DNA of 64,000 bases, taken from assembly GCF_000427825.1 (NCBI RefSeq), contig NZ_ATYT01000004.1, positions 320,778 through 384,777 of the forward strand, in the 5' to 3' direction. Positions 8,635-17,492 of the stretch are shown here, in pieces (the first letter of the stretch is position 1; each line of letters opens with the position of its first letter). The notes beneath the pieces are model-generated. The model saw only the letters and a list, made by a program, of their open reading frames with translations. It did no database searches and had not been told where the DNA came from. The stretch comes from Thermocrispum municipale DSM 44069 (GTDB lineage: Bacteria > Actinomycetota > Actinomycetes > Mycobacteriales > Pseudonocardiaceae). A program made the translations under genes and the position numbers.

Positions 8635-9773
8635 TGGCCTCGCGCGGGGCGCTGCAGATCGACCGGCTCATCGACAACCCGAAGACCAAGGTCATCGTGT
8701 GCTGCGGGTCCGGCGGCGTCGGCAAGACCACCACGGCCGCCGCACTCGCGTTGCGGGCCGCCGAACGTGGCCGCACCACCGTGGTGCTGACCATCGACCC
8801 GGCGCGCAGGCTGGCCCAGTCGCTCGGCCTGGACGAACTGGACAACGTGCCGCGCAAGGTCGAGGTCGAAGGATTCGACCCGAAAGGTGAACTCTGGGCG
8901 ATGATGCTCGACATGCGTCGCACGTTCGACGACATGATCATCGCCCACACCGACCCGCAGCGGGCGCAGGAGCTGCTGGCCAGCCCCTTCTACCAGACGA
9001 TCTCCACGTCGTTCTCCGGCACACAGGAGTACATGGCGATGGAGAAGCTCGGCCAGCTGGTGGCCGACGCGGAGTGGGACCTGATCGTCGTCGACACCCC
9101 ACCGTCCCGGTCGGCGCTGGACTTCCTGGACGCGCCGAAGCGACTGTCCAGCGCGCTGGACGGCCGGATGATCCGGTTGCTGACCGCACCGGCGCGAGCG
9201 GGTGGTTGGGGCATCCGGAAAGCCCTGACGGCCAGCCTGGCGCTCGGCATGAAAGCGGTGTCGACCGTCATCGGTGGCCAGCTGCTCACCGATGCGTCGG
9301 CGTTCATGCAGGCGTTCAACTCCACCGCGGGCGGATTCAAGGAGCGCGCGCAGAAGACCGCCGAGCTGCTGCGCTCGCCGGGTACCGCGTTCCTGGTCGT
9401 TGCCGCGCCCGAGCCGGACGCGTTGCGCGAGGCGTCGTTCTTCGTCGAGCGGCTTTCCTCGGAGTCGATGCCGCTGACCGGGCTGGTGGCCAACCGCACC
9501 CACCCGGTGCTCGCCGACCTGCCCGCGCCGCGCGCGCTGGCCGCGGCCGAGGCACTGGAAGCCAAGAAGTCCGCGCCCCTGGCCGCGGCCGTGTTACGGC
9601 TGCACGCCGACCGGGTCGCGCTGGACAAACGCGAACGCCGGCTGCTGCAGCGCTTCACCCGAGCTCATCCGGACGTTCCCATGGTCGGCGTGCCCGCGCT
9701 CCCCCGCGACGTGCACGACATCGCCGGCTTGCGCATCATCGGCGAGCGCCTGGCCGGCAACGGAAACGCCTGA
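8634..9773 (+). CDS. ArsA/Get3-like ATPase, second of pair
   Basis: The 379-residue partner has Walker [10 protein letters not shown] at about 25-33 and the switch segment [21 protein letters not shown] at 8634 is used because it overlaps the preceding TGA (TGATG) and follows an AGGGAG box at 8621-8626; an in-frame TTG at 8631 is less likely. The protein is the Rv3680 equivalent. It lacks the two-halves layout of true ArsA, so the two genes together probably form the ATPase. No membrane pump gene is adjacent, so an arsenite role is not indicated. Confidence 0.92.
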   Translation: MASRGALQIDRLIDNPKTKVIVCCGSGGVGKTTTAAALALRAAERGRTTVVLTIDPARRLAQSLGLDELDNVPRKVEVEGFDPKGELWAMMLDMRRTFDDMIIAHTDPQRAQELLASPFYQTISTSFSGTQEYMAMEKLGQLVADAEWDLIVVDTPPSRSALDFLDAPKRLSSALDGRMIRLLTAPARAGGWGIRKALTASLALGMKAVSTVIGGQLLTDASAFMQAFNSTAGGFKERAQKTAELLRSPGTAFLVVAAPEPDALREASFFVERLSSESMPLTGLVANRTHPVLADLPAPRALAAAEALEAKKSAPLAAAVLRLHADRVALDKRERRLLQRFTRAHPDVPMVGVPALPRDVHDIAGLRIIGERLAGNGNA

Positions 9774-9788
9774 GAAACAGCGAGGGCC

Positions 9789-10091
9789 TCAGCCCGCCCT
9801 GGCGGGCAGCTCCTCGTGGTGTTCCCGCCGGGCGGCGTCCAACAGGTCCGCCCAGGATTCCACCTCGGGACGGCGACGCAGCAGCGCCCGCCGCTCCCGT
9901 TCGGTCATTCCTCCCCACACGCCGAAGCTGATCCGGTTGTCCAGCGCTTCGGCAAGACATTCGGTACGCACCGGACACCCCATGCAGATCAGCTTGGCCC
10001 GGTTCTGCTCCGCCCCTCGAACGAACAAGCCATCCGGATCGGTGTCACGGCACGCGGCGTGCACGCGCCAATCCGGTTGCGTGTTACTCAT
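9789..10091 (-). CDS. whiB4: WhiB4-like iron-sulfur regulator
   Basis: This 100-residue WhiB protein has the four cluster cysteines C14, C36, C39 and C45 (C-x21-C-x2-C-x5-C), followed by the GVWGGMTERERRALLRR turn and basic C-terminus that binds DNA or the sigma factor. Its position, convergent with the ArsA-like pair and divergent from ponA2, is that of Rv3681c (WhiB4), a redox-sensing regulator in mycobacteria. The 4Fe-4S cluster is expected to respond to oxygen or nitric oxide. A GGAG element is 10 nt or so upstream of the ATG. Confidence 0.93.
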   Translation of the reverse strand: MSNTQPDWRVHAACRDTDPDGLFVRGAEQNRAKLICMGCPVRTECLAEALDNRISFGVWGGMTERERRALLRRRPEVESWADLLDAARREHHEELPARAG

Positions 10092-10285
10092 AAACCCCCA
10101 GCTCCCTCACTGGTCACGGTTCTCACACTCCACCCAAGGCACTCCCCAGTGCCAACGTGAGACGTTGACGGACTGTAGAGGTTTCTGGTTCCCCTTGGCG
10201 AGTCGGGTCCGGTCAAATCGTGACCAACAGGGGTGACTCCAGCGTGTGACGCCGACCTTACGGGGGTAGCACGTAGCATCGAAAC
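10092..10285. promoter_or_regulatory. Divergent whiB4/ponA2 promoter region
   Basis: This 194-nt gap holds the promoters of both genes. On the ponA2 side a -10 box TAGCAT at 10274-10279 ends 6 nt before the GTG, pointing to a leaderless mRNA. On the whiB4 side only a Shine-Dalgarno-like GGGAG is recognised. Confidence 0.5.
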
Positions 10286-12454
10286 GTGCGTAGGACGGAC
10301 GGAATCCTCAAGCTCCTCGGGCTGTGTCTGTTGGCCGGTGTGCTGGTGGCCGGCCTGTTGTTCCCGATCGTGGGCGGGGCAGGTGTGCTGTCCAACCAGG
10401 CCAGCGCCACGGTGGAGAACACCTCGACCGAGCTGGCCAACGAGGCTCCGCCGCTGGTCACCACGGTGACCGACCGGCACGGCAAGCCGATCGCCACGTG
10501 GTATCAGCAGTACCGCATCCCCACCGCCCCGGACGAGATCTCCGACGCCATGAAGTGGGCGTTGATCTCGATCGAGGACCGTCGCTTCTACGAGCACAAG
10601 GGTGTCGACTGGAAGGGCACCGTCCGCGCGGCCATCTCCAATACGTCGGGCGGCCAGACGCAGGGTGCGTCCACGCTGACGCAGCAGTACGTCAAGAACT
10701 ACCTGATCAACGTCGTCTACTGGAACGACAACGACCCCAAGCACCGGATCGGCAGGCAGAAGGCGCAGGAGCAGTCGATCGCGCGCAAGCTCAAGGAAGC
10801 CCGCATCGCGATCAACCTCGAGTCGAAGATGACCAAGGAGGAGATCCTCACCGGGTATCTGAACGTGGTGGAGTTCTCCCGGCGGATCTTCGGCGTCGGC
10901 GCGGCGGCGAAGGCGTACTTCAACACCACCGCCAAGGAGCTGGATCCGGCGCAGGCCGCGCTGCTGGCAGGCATGGTGAACAACCCGGCGGCGCTGGACC
11001 CGTGGACCCACCCGGAGGCGGCCAAGAAGCGCCGCAACCTGGTGCTCGACCAGATGGTGCTGAACCGCAAGCTCGCCAAGGAGGATGCGGAGCGCTACAA
11101 GAAGCAGCCGCTCGGGGTGGTGCCGGGCGGGCCGAAGAAGCCGCCCGCCAACTGCGTGGGTGCCGGTGCCACCGACGGCTTCTTCTGCCAGTACGTCGAG
11201 GACTACCTGGTCAACGAGGTCGGATTGAGCCGCGACCAGCTTTACACCGGTGGCTACACGATCCGCACCACGTTGGACCGCAAGGCGAACCGGGCGGCGG
11301 CGAAGGCCACCGAGGAGCAGGTGCCGAAGGAGAACGACGACGTCGCGCTCACCCTGTCGCTGGTCAAGCCGGGCAAGAAGCGGCACGAGGTGGTGGCGCT
11401 GGCCGCGAACCGGGACTACGGCGGTGACAAGGAGAAGAACGAGACGTTCCTCGCCTTGCCCGCGGGCGTCTACAACACGCAGGGCGCGGGCTCGTCGTAC
11501 AAGATCTTCACCGCGGCCGCGGCGATGCAGAAGGGTGTCGTCGGCATCCAGGACCGGATCCCGGCCCCTGGCCGCTACACGTCGAAGGTGTTCGGCGGCG
11601 GTAACCCGCGGTGTGGTCAGCGGCCGGACGGCGTGGTGCCGTACTGCGTGCAGAACTACGCAGGCACACCGGGCGGCAACCCGACGCTGCAGCAGGCGCT
11701 GGCGAACTCGCCGAACACCGCGTTCGTCATCCTGGAAGAGCGCACCGGCATGAAGCCGATCGTCGACATGGCCTACAAGCTGGGCATGCGTAAGACGATG
11801 AGCAGCAACATGCAGGGCAAGAAGCCCGACCCGTCGTCGGACGACCCACTGGTGGCCGAGGATCTGCGGCAGCACTTCGGACCGTCCAAGACCTCCCCGG
11901 GCAAGGGCTCGTTCACGCTGGGCCCGGCGCCGCTGAGCGGCCTCGAGTTGGCCAATGTCGGCGCGACCATCATGAGCGACGGCCGCTGGTGCCCGCCGAC
12001 GCCGATCATGGAGATCCGGGACCGCAACGGCAAAAAGGTCCCGATCAAGGAGGCCAAGTGCGAACAGGTCATCTCCAAGGGCCTGGCGAACGCACTGGCG
12101 GAGGGGCTGAGCAAGGACCACGTCTCGGGCACCGCGGCGGGCGCGGCCAGGCAGGCGGGCTGGAACCGTCCGATGATCGGCAAGACCGGCACGGCGCAGG
12201 ACCACAAGGCGTCGACGTTCGTGGGCGCCACGCCGTTCATGTCCGGCGCGGCGATGATCTTCCAACCGGACGGCAATGCGCAGCCGCTGTGCGTCGGCGG
12301 TCCGATGGGCGCGCACACGTGCAGCGAAGGCAACATGTTCGGTGGTGTGATCCCGGCCAGGACGTGGTTCAACGCGATGAAGCCGATCCACGAGGGACTG
12401 CCGAAGAAGGGCATCCCGAAGGCCCCCAAGAAGTACCTGCACGGCAACGGCTGA
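10286..12454 (+). CDS. ponA2: Class A penicillin-binding protein PonA2-like
   Basis: The 722-residue bifunctional peptidoglycan synthase begins with a membrane anchor (about residues 8-33). The GT51 transglycosylase domain shows EDRRFYEHKGVDWKG, QGASTLTQQYVKN and the long KEEILTGYLNVVEFSRR motifs. The transpeptidase domain has the serine motif SSYK (in AGSSYKIFTA), SPN and KTG (in GKTGTAQ). The Rv3682 position between whiB4 and the metallophosphoesterase supports PonA2. Unlike the mycobacterial protein (810 aa, with a PASTA domain) it ends soon after the transpeptidase domain, with no PASTA module. Gene starts at GTG 10286 behind a leaderless-type promoter. Confidence 0.94.
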   Translation: MRRTDGILKLLGLCLLAGVLVAGLLFPIVGGAGVLSNQASATVENTSTELANEAPPLVTTVTDRHGKPIATWYQQYRIPTAPDEISDAMKWALISIEDRRFYEHKGVDWKGTVRAAISNTSGGQTQGASTLTQQYVKNYLINVVYWNDNDPKHRIGRQKAQEQSIARKLKEARIAINLESKMTKEEILTGYLNVVEFSRRIFGVGAAAKAYFNTTAKELDPAQAALLAGMVNNPAALDPWTHPEAAKKRRNLVLDQMVLNRKLAKEDAERYKKQPLGVVPGGPKKPPANCVGAGATDGFFCQYVEDYLVNEVGLSRDQLYTGGYTIRTTLDRKANRAAAKATEEQVPKENDDVALTLSLVKPGKKRHEVVALAANRDYGGDKEKNETFLALPAGVYNTQGAGSSYKIFTAAAAMQKGVVGIQDRIPAPGRYTSKVFGGGNPRCGQRPDGVVPYCVQNYAGTPGGNPTLQQALANSPNTAFVILEERTGMKPIVDMAYKLGMRKTMSSNMQGKKPDPSSDDPLVAEDLRQHFGPSKTSPGKGSFTLGPAPLSGLELANVGATIMSDGRWCPPTPIMEIRDRNGKKVPIKEAKCEQVISKGLANALAEGLSKDHVSGTAAGAARQAGWNRPMIGKTGTAQDHKASTFVGATPFMSGAAMIFQPDGNAQPLCVGGPMGAHTCSEGNMFGGVIPARTWFNAMKPIHEGLPKKGIPKAPKKYLHGNG

Positions 12455-12510
12455 CCGGCTCGGGACGTGATGCGGCGAACTAACGGCCCACGTCGCTGCC
12501 TGCGCCGACG

Positions 12511-12516
12511 TATCCT
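12511..12516 (+). promoter_or_regulatory. -10 box TATCCT, probable leaderless start at 12523
   Basis: TATCCT ends 6 nt before GTG 12523 and no ribosome binding site is present, as for ponA2 and the ArsA pair. Confidence 0.5.
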
Positions 12517-12522
12517 CGGTGC

Positions 12523-13500
12523 GTGGTGAACAGCAGGCTGCGAGCAGCAGTGGGAACCCTCGCCGCGGCAGGCGTCGCGGGCGTGACCTACGCATCCGCG
12601 ATCGAGCGTCGGCTCTGGACGTTGCGTACCGCACAGCTGCCGGTGTTGCAGCCGGGATCTCGCCCGCTGCGCGTGCTGCACATCTCCGATCTGCACATGC
12701 TGCCCGGGCAGACGTCGAAGCAGCGCTGGGTGGCCTCGCTGGCTGCATTGGCTCCCGACTTGGTCGTCAACACCGGGGACAACCTCGCGCATCCCGCCGC
12801 CGTCCCCGCGGTCCTGCGCGCGTTCGGGCCGCTGTTGAACGTGCCGGGTGTTTTCGTCTTCGGCAGCAACGACTATTTCGCGCCGAAACCGAAGAACCCG
12901 GCCCGTTATCTGATGCCGCGCGGGCGCAAGAAGCTGATCCACGGTCCCGAGCTGCCGTGGCAGGACCTGCGCGCGGCGTTCATCGAGCACGGCTGGCACG
13001 ACCTGACCCATCAGCGGGTGCCGCTGCAGGTGGCCGGCCAGTCGCTGTTCGCCGCGGGCGTGGACGACCCGCACCTGCAGTTCGACCGGTACAACGAGAT
13101 CGCCGGGCGGGCGGACGCTTCGGCGGCCGTCCGGATCGGGCTGACGCACTCGCCGGAGCCCCGGATTCTGGACGCCTTCGCCTCGGACGGCTACGACTTG
13201 GTGCTGGCCGGCCACACGCACGGCGGGCAGTTGCGGGTGCCGGGCATCGGCGCGCTGGTCACCAATTGCGATCTCGACCGCTCCCGAGCCCGGGGCGCCA
13301 GCCGCTGGGGTGCGGACATGTGGTTGCACGTTTCCGCTGGTCTCGGCACTTCTCCGTATGCGCCGGTGCGGTTTGCCTGCCCGCCGGAGGCCAGCCTTTT
13401 GACGCTGGTTCCGCGGGACTGGAAGCACGATCGCACGCAGCGAGACTCCCGGTTGAAAGCGTGGCGAAGGGGTCAGCTAAACTCTGTCTCGGCCCGTTAG
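12523..13500 (+). CDS. Metallophosphoesterase, Rv3683-like
   Basis: The 325-residue protein has an N-terminal hydrophobic segment, then the calcineurin-type phosphoesterase motifs SDLHM, TGDN (NTGDNL), the GSND variant of GNHD, and the metal-binding GHTHGGQ near residue 230. A di-metal active site outside or at the membrane is expected (YkuE/YaeI type). The substrate is unknown, though family members act on lipid A-like or nucleotide phosphodiesters. It follows ponA2 as Rv3683 does in mycobacteria. The 3' end contains the promoter of tRNA-Pro. Confidence 0.9.
   Translation: MVNSRLRAAVGTLAAAGVAGVTYASAIERRLWTLRTAQLPVLQPGSRPLRVLHISDLHMLPGQTSKQRWVASLAALAPDLVVNTGDNLAHPAAVPAVLRAFGPLLNVPGVFVFGSNDYFAPKPKNPARYLMPRGRKKLIHGPELPWQDLRAAFIEHGWHDLTHQRVPLQVAGQSLFAAGVDDPHLQFDRYNEIAGRADASAAVRIGLTHSPEPRILDAFASDGYDLVLAGHTHGGQLRVPGIGALVTNCDLDRSRARGASRWGADMWLHVSAGLGTSPYAPVRFACPPEASLLTLVPRDWKHDRTQRDSRLKAWRRGQLNSVSAR
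13453..13483 (+). promoter_or_regulatory. Promoter of tRNA-Pro inside upstream coding end
   Basis: TTGAAA (13453-13458) and TAAACT (13478-13483) are separated by 19 nt; the -10 ends 21 nt before the tRNA, the same distance as the TAACCT and TAACGT boxes before the tRNA-Ser and tRNA-Arg genes in this window. The promoter lies wholly within the last codons of the phosphoesterase gene. Confidence 0.55.
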
Positions 13501-13504
13501 CCAT

Positions 13505-13578
13505 CGGGGTGTGGCGCAGCTTGGTAGCGTGCCTCGTTCGGGTCGAGGAGGTCGTGGGTTCAAATCCCGCCACCCCGA
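13505..13578 (+). tRNA. tRNA-Pro (CGG)
   Basis: The 74-nt gene folds with acceptor CGGGGTG/CACCCCG, anticodon arm cctcg-ttCGGgt-cgagg (anticodon CGG, reading CCG) and a TTCAAAT T-loop. The discriminator is A; CCA is not encoded. It begins 4 nt after the preceding coding sequence. Confidence 0.95.
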
Positions 13579-13589
13579 CGGTGCCTGAT

Positions 13590-13623
13590 GAAGCGGCCTG
13601 CGAGTTCTCTCGCAGGCCGCTTC
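13590..13623 (+). terminator. Terminator after tRNA-Pro
   Basis: A perfect 15-bp stem (13590-13604 with 13609-13623) with a TTCT loop stands 11 nt after the tRNA. Confidence 0.8.
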
Positions 13624-13657
13624 GTCGTTTCCGGCCCGCCCGTGCAACGATCTTCCC

Positions 13658-15508
13658 GTGCAGTATCCAACGCCTGAGGTCCCCGATCGGCTGTTCGACG
13701 ACGACGCTGCGGAATCTCGCTGGCGTGCGCGGTTCACCGCGCCGCGGATGTCCGCCCCGGACTGGGCTCAGGACGCTCCGTCGGCCAACCTGTACGTCTC
13801 CAACGCCAGCGGCGTGTGGGAGGTGTACGCGTGGGACCGCGACCGCGACGAGCACCGCAAGGTGACCGACCGGCCGAACGGCACCATGCACGCCGACATC
13901 GCGCCGGACGGCTCGGCGATCTGGTGGTTCGACGACACCGACGGCGACGAGTTCGGCCGTTGGATGCGCCAGCCGTTCACCTCGGGACCTGGCGCGGCCG
14001 AGGTGGCAGTCGAGGACGTGCACGCGGGATATCCGGCGGGGCTGGTCATCGGACACCGGCTCGTGGGTGTCGGCGTCTCCACCGACGACGGCTCGAAGCT
14101 GTTCGTGCACGCGGACGGCCACACGCGCGCGGTGTACGAAAGCGAGCACGACGCCGGCATTTCGGCCCTTTCCCGGGACGAGAAGCTGCTGGCGATCTCG
14201 CATTCCGAGCACGGCGACTCGCGCCATCCCGCGTTGCGGGTGCTGGCGCTGGCGGACGACAGCACCGTCGGCGAGCTGTGGGACGGTCCGGGCCGTGGTC
14301 TGGAGGCGTTGGAGTTCTCACCGGTCGCGGGTGATCAGCGCCTGCTGGTGCAGCACGAACGCCGCGGACACGAAGAACTGCTGGTGTGGGACGTCCGCAC
14401 CGACGAGCAGACCGAGCTGCGCATCGACCTGCCCGGCGAGATCACCGGGACCTGGTACCCGGACGGCCAGGCGCTGCTGATCCTGCAGCACCACCAGGCA
14501 CGAAGCACCCTGCACACCTACCGACTCGACACCCTGCACACCTACCGACTCGACACCGGCGAGCTCACCCCGCTGCCGACCCCAGCAGGCGTCATCGGCA
14601 GCGCCGGCGTGCGGCCCGACGGCAGCATCGAGTACTCGTGGTCGTCGGCCGCCCATCCGTCGGTCGTCCGGCGCAGGCTGCCCGATGGCACCGACGACGT
14701 CCTGCTCGCCCCGCCGGGTCCGCGAGCGCCCGGATCGGTGCCCGTGGTCGATGCGTTTGTCGAGGGCCCCGCTGGAACCATCCACGCCCTCGTCGCGCGA
14801 CCCGAGGGCGCCACGGGGCCGCTGCCGACCGTCTTCGCCATTCACGGCGGGCCGCACGCCGCGGACACCGACCGGTTCTCGGCCTATCGCGCGGTGTGGG
14901 TCGACGCCGGGTTCGCCGTCGTCGAGGTCAACTACCGCGGCTCGGACGGCTACGGGTCGCAATGGCGGGACGCGATCGAGGGCCGCCCCGGGTTGACCGA
15001 GCTGGAGGACATCGCCGCGGTGCACGACTGGGCGGTGGCGAGCGGGCTGGCTGATCCGCAGCGTTGTGTCGTCAACGGCGCCTCCTGGGGCGGCTACCTG
15101 ACGCTGCTGGCGCTCGGCGTGCAGCCGGAACGCTGGGCTGTCGGCATCGCGGGTGTTCCCGTCGCCGACTACGTGACGGCCTACGCCGACGAGATGGAGC
15201 CGCTGCGGGCCTTCGACCGGTCGTTGTTCGGCGGTTCCCCGGACGAGCTGCCCGAGCTGTACCGGGAGTGCTCGCCGATCACCTACGTCGACGCGGTCCG
15301 GGCGCCGGTGCTGGTGCTCGCCGGGGACAACGACCCGCGCTGCCCCATCCGGCAGATCGAGAACTACCTGGACAGACTGGCCGAGCGGAACGCGGACTTC
15401 GCCTTCTACCGCTACGACGCCGGGCACGGTTCGCTGGTGGTCGCCGAGGTGATCCGGCAGACGGCCATCGAGGTGTTCTTCGCGCTGCGCAAGCTCAATC
15501 TGCGTTGA
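13658..15508 (+). CDS. S9 family peptidase (prolyl oligopeptidase/acylaminoacyl peptidase type)
   Basis: The 616-residue cytosolic serine peptidase has an N-terminal beta-propeller (about residues 40-350, blades such as LLVWDVRTDEQTEL) and a C-terminal alpha/beta hydrolase domain. The nucleophile is S476 in NGASWGGYL, the acid is in GDNDPRCP (D557/D559) and the base is H590 in AGHGS. The family cleaves short peptides or removes N-acylated residues. A perfect 24-bp tandem duplication at 14507-14554 adds a repeated LHTYRLDT to one blade. The start is GTG 13658, with an AACGAT -10-like element 6 nt upstream. The 3' end overlaps the convergent FMN reductase gene by 14 nt. Confidence 0.92.
   Translation: MQYPTPEVPDRLFDDDAAESRWRARFTAPRMSAPDWAQDAPSANLYVSNASGVWEVYAWDRDRDEHRKVTDRPNGTMHADIAPDGSAIWWFDDTDGDEFGRWMRQPFTSGPGAAEVAVEDVHAGYPAGLVIGHRLVGVGVSTDDGSKLFVHADGHTRAVYESEHDAGISALSRDEKLLAISHSEHGDSRHPALRVLALADDSTVGELWDGPGRGLEALEFSPVAGDQRLLVQHERRGHEELLVWDVRTDEQTELRIDLPGEITGTWYPDGQALLILQHHQARSTLHTYRLDTLHTYRLDTGELTPLPTPAGVIGSAGVRPDGSIEYSWSSAAHPSVVRRRLPDGTDDVLLAPPGPRAPGSVPVVDAFVEGPAGTIHALVARPEGATGPLPTVFAIHGGPHAADTDRFSAYRAVWVDAGFAVVEVNYRGSDGYGSQWRDAIEGRPGLTELEDIAAVHDWAVASGLADPQRCVVNGASWGGYLTLLALGVQPERWAVGIAGVPVADYVTAYADEMEPLRAFDRSLFGGSPDELPELYRECSPITYVDAVRAPVLVLAGDNDPRCPIRQIENYLDRLAERNADFAFYRYDAGHGSLVVAEVIRQTAIEVFFALRKLNLR
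14507..14554 (+). repeat. Perfect 24-bp tandem duplication inside the S9 peptidase gene
   Basis: Two identical 24-nt units (14507-14530 and 14531-14554) are directly adjacent and in frame, encoding LHTYRLDT twice. Identity at every third position shows that the duplication is recent. Confidence 0.95.
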
Positions 15509-16040
15509 ACGTGGCGACCTGGCGCCCGATGAGCCGCAGCTTGTCGTAGACCCCGGTGTCGTTGCAGCCGCCGGTGTCGTCGAACTTCGTCTCGCGGGAA
15601 TTGATCGCCAACCCGAGCGGGGTCGGCCAGCCGCGCAGCGCGTGCGTCGTCGTGCGCAGCTGGTTCAGCGTGCCGACCGCGGCTTGCCAGCCGGCCGCCA
15701 CCGCGACCAGCCCGACGGCCCGCCCGGTGAGATACGGCCGTTCGTCGTCCCGCAGGTCTTCCAGGTAGTCGAGGGCGTTCTTGATCAGCCCGGACGGCCC
15801 GCCGTGGTACCCGGGCGAGCCCACGATCAGCCCGTCCGCCTGCCGGATCTCCTCGACCAGCCTGCGCGCGGCCTCGGCGCGATCGGCAATCGCCACGTCG
15901 TAGAAGGGCAACTGCAACTGCTCGCCCGCAATCAAGGTGGTGCTCGCTCCGGCTTCCTCGGCGCCGAGCAGGGCGACGCGCACCGCGTACTCGCTCTGCG
16001 ACCCCGACCGCAGCGATCCGCCGATCCCGATCACCTTCAT
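15495..16040 (-). CDS. NADPH-dependent FMN reductase-like flavoprotein
   Basis: The 181-residue flavodoxin-like protein begins with the FMN phosphate loop GGSLRSGSQSEYA (about 8-20) and has the SPGYHGGPSGLIKNALDYLE segment that lines the flavin in this family (SsuE/ChrR/NADPH quinone reductase type). It should use NAD(P)H to reduce FMN or quinones. A single gene, convergent with the S9 peptidase gene (14-nt overlap) and divergent from the lipase gene. Confidence 0.9.
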   Translation of the reverse strand: MKVIGIGGSLRSGSQSEYAVRVALLGAEEAGASTTLIAGEQLQLPFYDVAIADRAEAARRLVEEIRQADGLIVGSPGYHGGPSGLIKNALDYLEDLRDDERPYLTGRAVGLVAVAAGWQAAVGTLNQLRTTTHALRGWPTPLGLAINSRETKFDDTGGCNDTGVYDKLRLIGRQVATFNAD

Positions 16041-16168
16041 ATCCGCACCCTACGACCTCCAGCGCACTCGAGGTCCAGTCGACGTGTCGTGGATTGCACC
16101 CAACACTGTTGCGACTCCTCTCGTGGCAAACTCCCGTCATCCGTCGTCTCCCGACAAGGAGGTCGCCC

Positions 16169-17227
16169 ATGACGAGACTGGCCGCCCGGCTGCCGTTCGG
16201 CGTGCAGGCCGCAACCATGCGTGCAGTGTTCCGCCTCCCGCAGGCTTTCAAACGCCTCCTGGCGGGCAAGCCGATCACCCTCGACGGCCAGACTCTCGCC
16301 CTCGACGCGCAGCTTCTGCTGCGCATGGGTGAGCTCAACGGCGTGAGCCTCAGCGCGCCGTCGGTGGAGCAGGCGCGCGCCGGAATGGAGATGAACATGC
16401 GGCTCATGCCGGGCCCCTCGCCGGATGTGCCGACCCGTGACCTGCAGATTCCCAGCTCGAACGGCCCGATTCCCGCGCGCCTGTACAGTCCGCGCGACGT
16501 GCCGGAACCGGCCCCGCTGCTGGTGTTCTTCCACGGCGGCGGGTGGGTGATCGGCAGCGTGGAGTCACACGACCACGCCGCACGCTTCCTGGCCGAACAG
16601 GCCGGGGTCCGGGTGCTGTCGGTGGAGTACCGGCTGGCCCCGGAGCACCGCTTCCCAGCGGCGGTCGACGACGCGCTGGCGGCGTTCGACTACGCGCACA
16701 AGCACGCCGACGAGCTGGGTGTCGATCAGGCGCGGATCGCGGTAGGCGGGGACAGCGCAGGCGGCAACCTGGCCGCGGTCACGGCATTGGAGAGCACGCG
16801 GCGGGGTGGGCCTGCGCCGGTGTTCCAGCTGCTCGTCTACCCGGAGGTCGACTTCGTCAACCGGCGGCGGTCCCGGCGGCTGTTCGCCACCAAGTTCCTG
16901 CTGACCGATGCGGACATGAGGTGGTTCGAGGGGCACTATCTGGCTCCGAGCGACGACCGCAGCGATCCCCGGCTCTCGCCGCTGCTGGCGCCCGACCTGT
17001 CCGGGCTGCCGCCTGCCTACCTGGTCACCGCCGGCTTCGACCCGCTGCGGGACAACGGCGAGGCGTACGCGAAGGCGCTGCAGGAGGCAGGTGTGCCGGT
17101 GTCGTACCGCTGCCACCGGGACCTGATTCACGGGTTCATCAACTTCGTGCCGCTCGGCGGACGGTTCCGGGAAGCCACCTTGGAGATCGCTGCGGCGTTG
17201 CGTACCGGGCTCGCCTACGCGCGCTGA
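16169..17227 (+). CDS. HSL-family alpha/beta hydrolase (lipase/esterase)
   Basis: The 352-residue enzyme is of the hormone-sensitive-lipase family (mycobacterial LipH/LipN type). The oxyanion HGGGW begins at H122, nucleophile S196 is in GDSAGGN, acid D291 in GFDPLRDNG, and base H321 in LIHGFIN. ATG 16169 is chosen because AAGGAGGT (16156-16163) lies 5 nt before it; an in-frame ATG at 16094 has no ribosome binding site. The N-terminal 100 residues form the cap. Likely acts on short- or medium-chain esters; the substrate is not evident. A terminator shared with the convergent secreted-protein gene follows. Confidence 0.92.
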   Translation: MTRLAARLPFGVQAATMRAVFRLPQAFKRLLAGKPITLDGQTLALDAQLLLRMGELNGVSLSAPSVEQARAGMEMNMRLMPGPSPDVPTRDLQIPSSNGPIPARLYSPRDVPEPAPLLVFFHGGGWVIGSVESHDHAARFLAEQAGVRVLSVEYRLAPEHRFPAAVDDALAAFDYAHKHADELGVDQARIAVGGDSAGGNLAAVTALESTRRGGPAPVFQLLVYPEVDFVNRRRSRRLFATKFLLTDADMRWFEGHYLAPSDDRSDPRLSPLLAPDLSGLPPAYLVTAGFDPLRDNGEAYAKALQEAGVPVSYRCHRDLIHGFINFVPLGGRFREATLEIAAALRTGLAYAR

Positions 17228-17492
17228 GGGGTTCGGGCCGCCCGGCGTGCCGGGCCAGTCACGGCACGCCGGCCCACCGCCGGTCCCGACTTACCGGCCC
17301 CAGCCACGGCGCCCCGGTCCACTGCTTCCGCCCCAGCCTCGGCCCGCGGGCCCACCGCGTCCGCATCACCGGGGTCGGCCACGCCGCTGCGGCTCACCGG
17401 CCCCGGACACGACAGAACCCGGCGCCGGGGGCACCAGCGCCGGGTTCCTCCCCCATGGATGAGCTCGCCTCCCTGGCGACGCTGCCCCTGGG
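17228..17492. other. Convergent intergenic region, C-rich with terminator
   Basis: The first 180 nt are a G/C-only-looking stretch of loosely repeated CCGGCCC/CCCGG motifs without coding character; it ends with the terminator at 17415-17447. Confidence 0.5.
17415..17447. terminator. Bidirectional terminator
   Basis: A perfect 11-bp stem (17415-17425 with 17437-17447) and an 11-nt loop lie between the ends of the lipase and the secreted-protein genes and can serve both. Confidence 0.7.

Noticed and set aside
8634..9773. Arsenite pump ATPase (ArsA) function for the paired ATPases
   Set aside because: No arsenical membrane pump, ArsR or ArsC gene nearby, and the synteny matches the mycobacterial Rv3679-Rv3680 pair, which is not an arsenic operon.
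10088..12748. A very long (886-codon) open frame antisense to ponA2
   Set aside because: Long antisense frames are produced by the G/C third-position bias of the real gene; the translation is Arg/Gly/Val-rich with no motif, and the plus strand has a full class A PBP.
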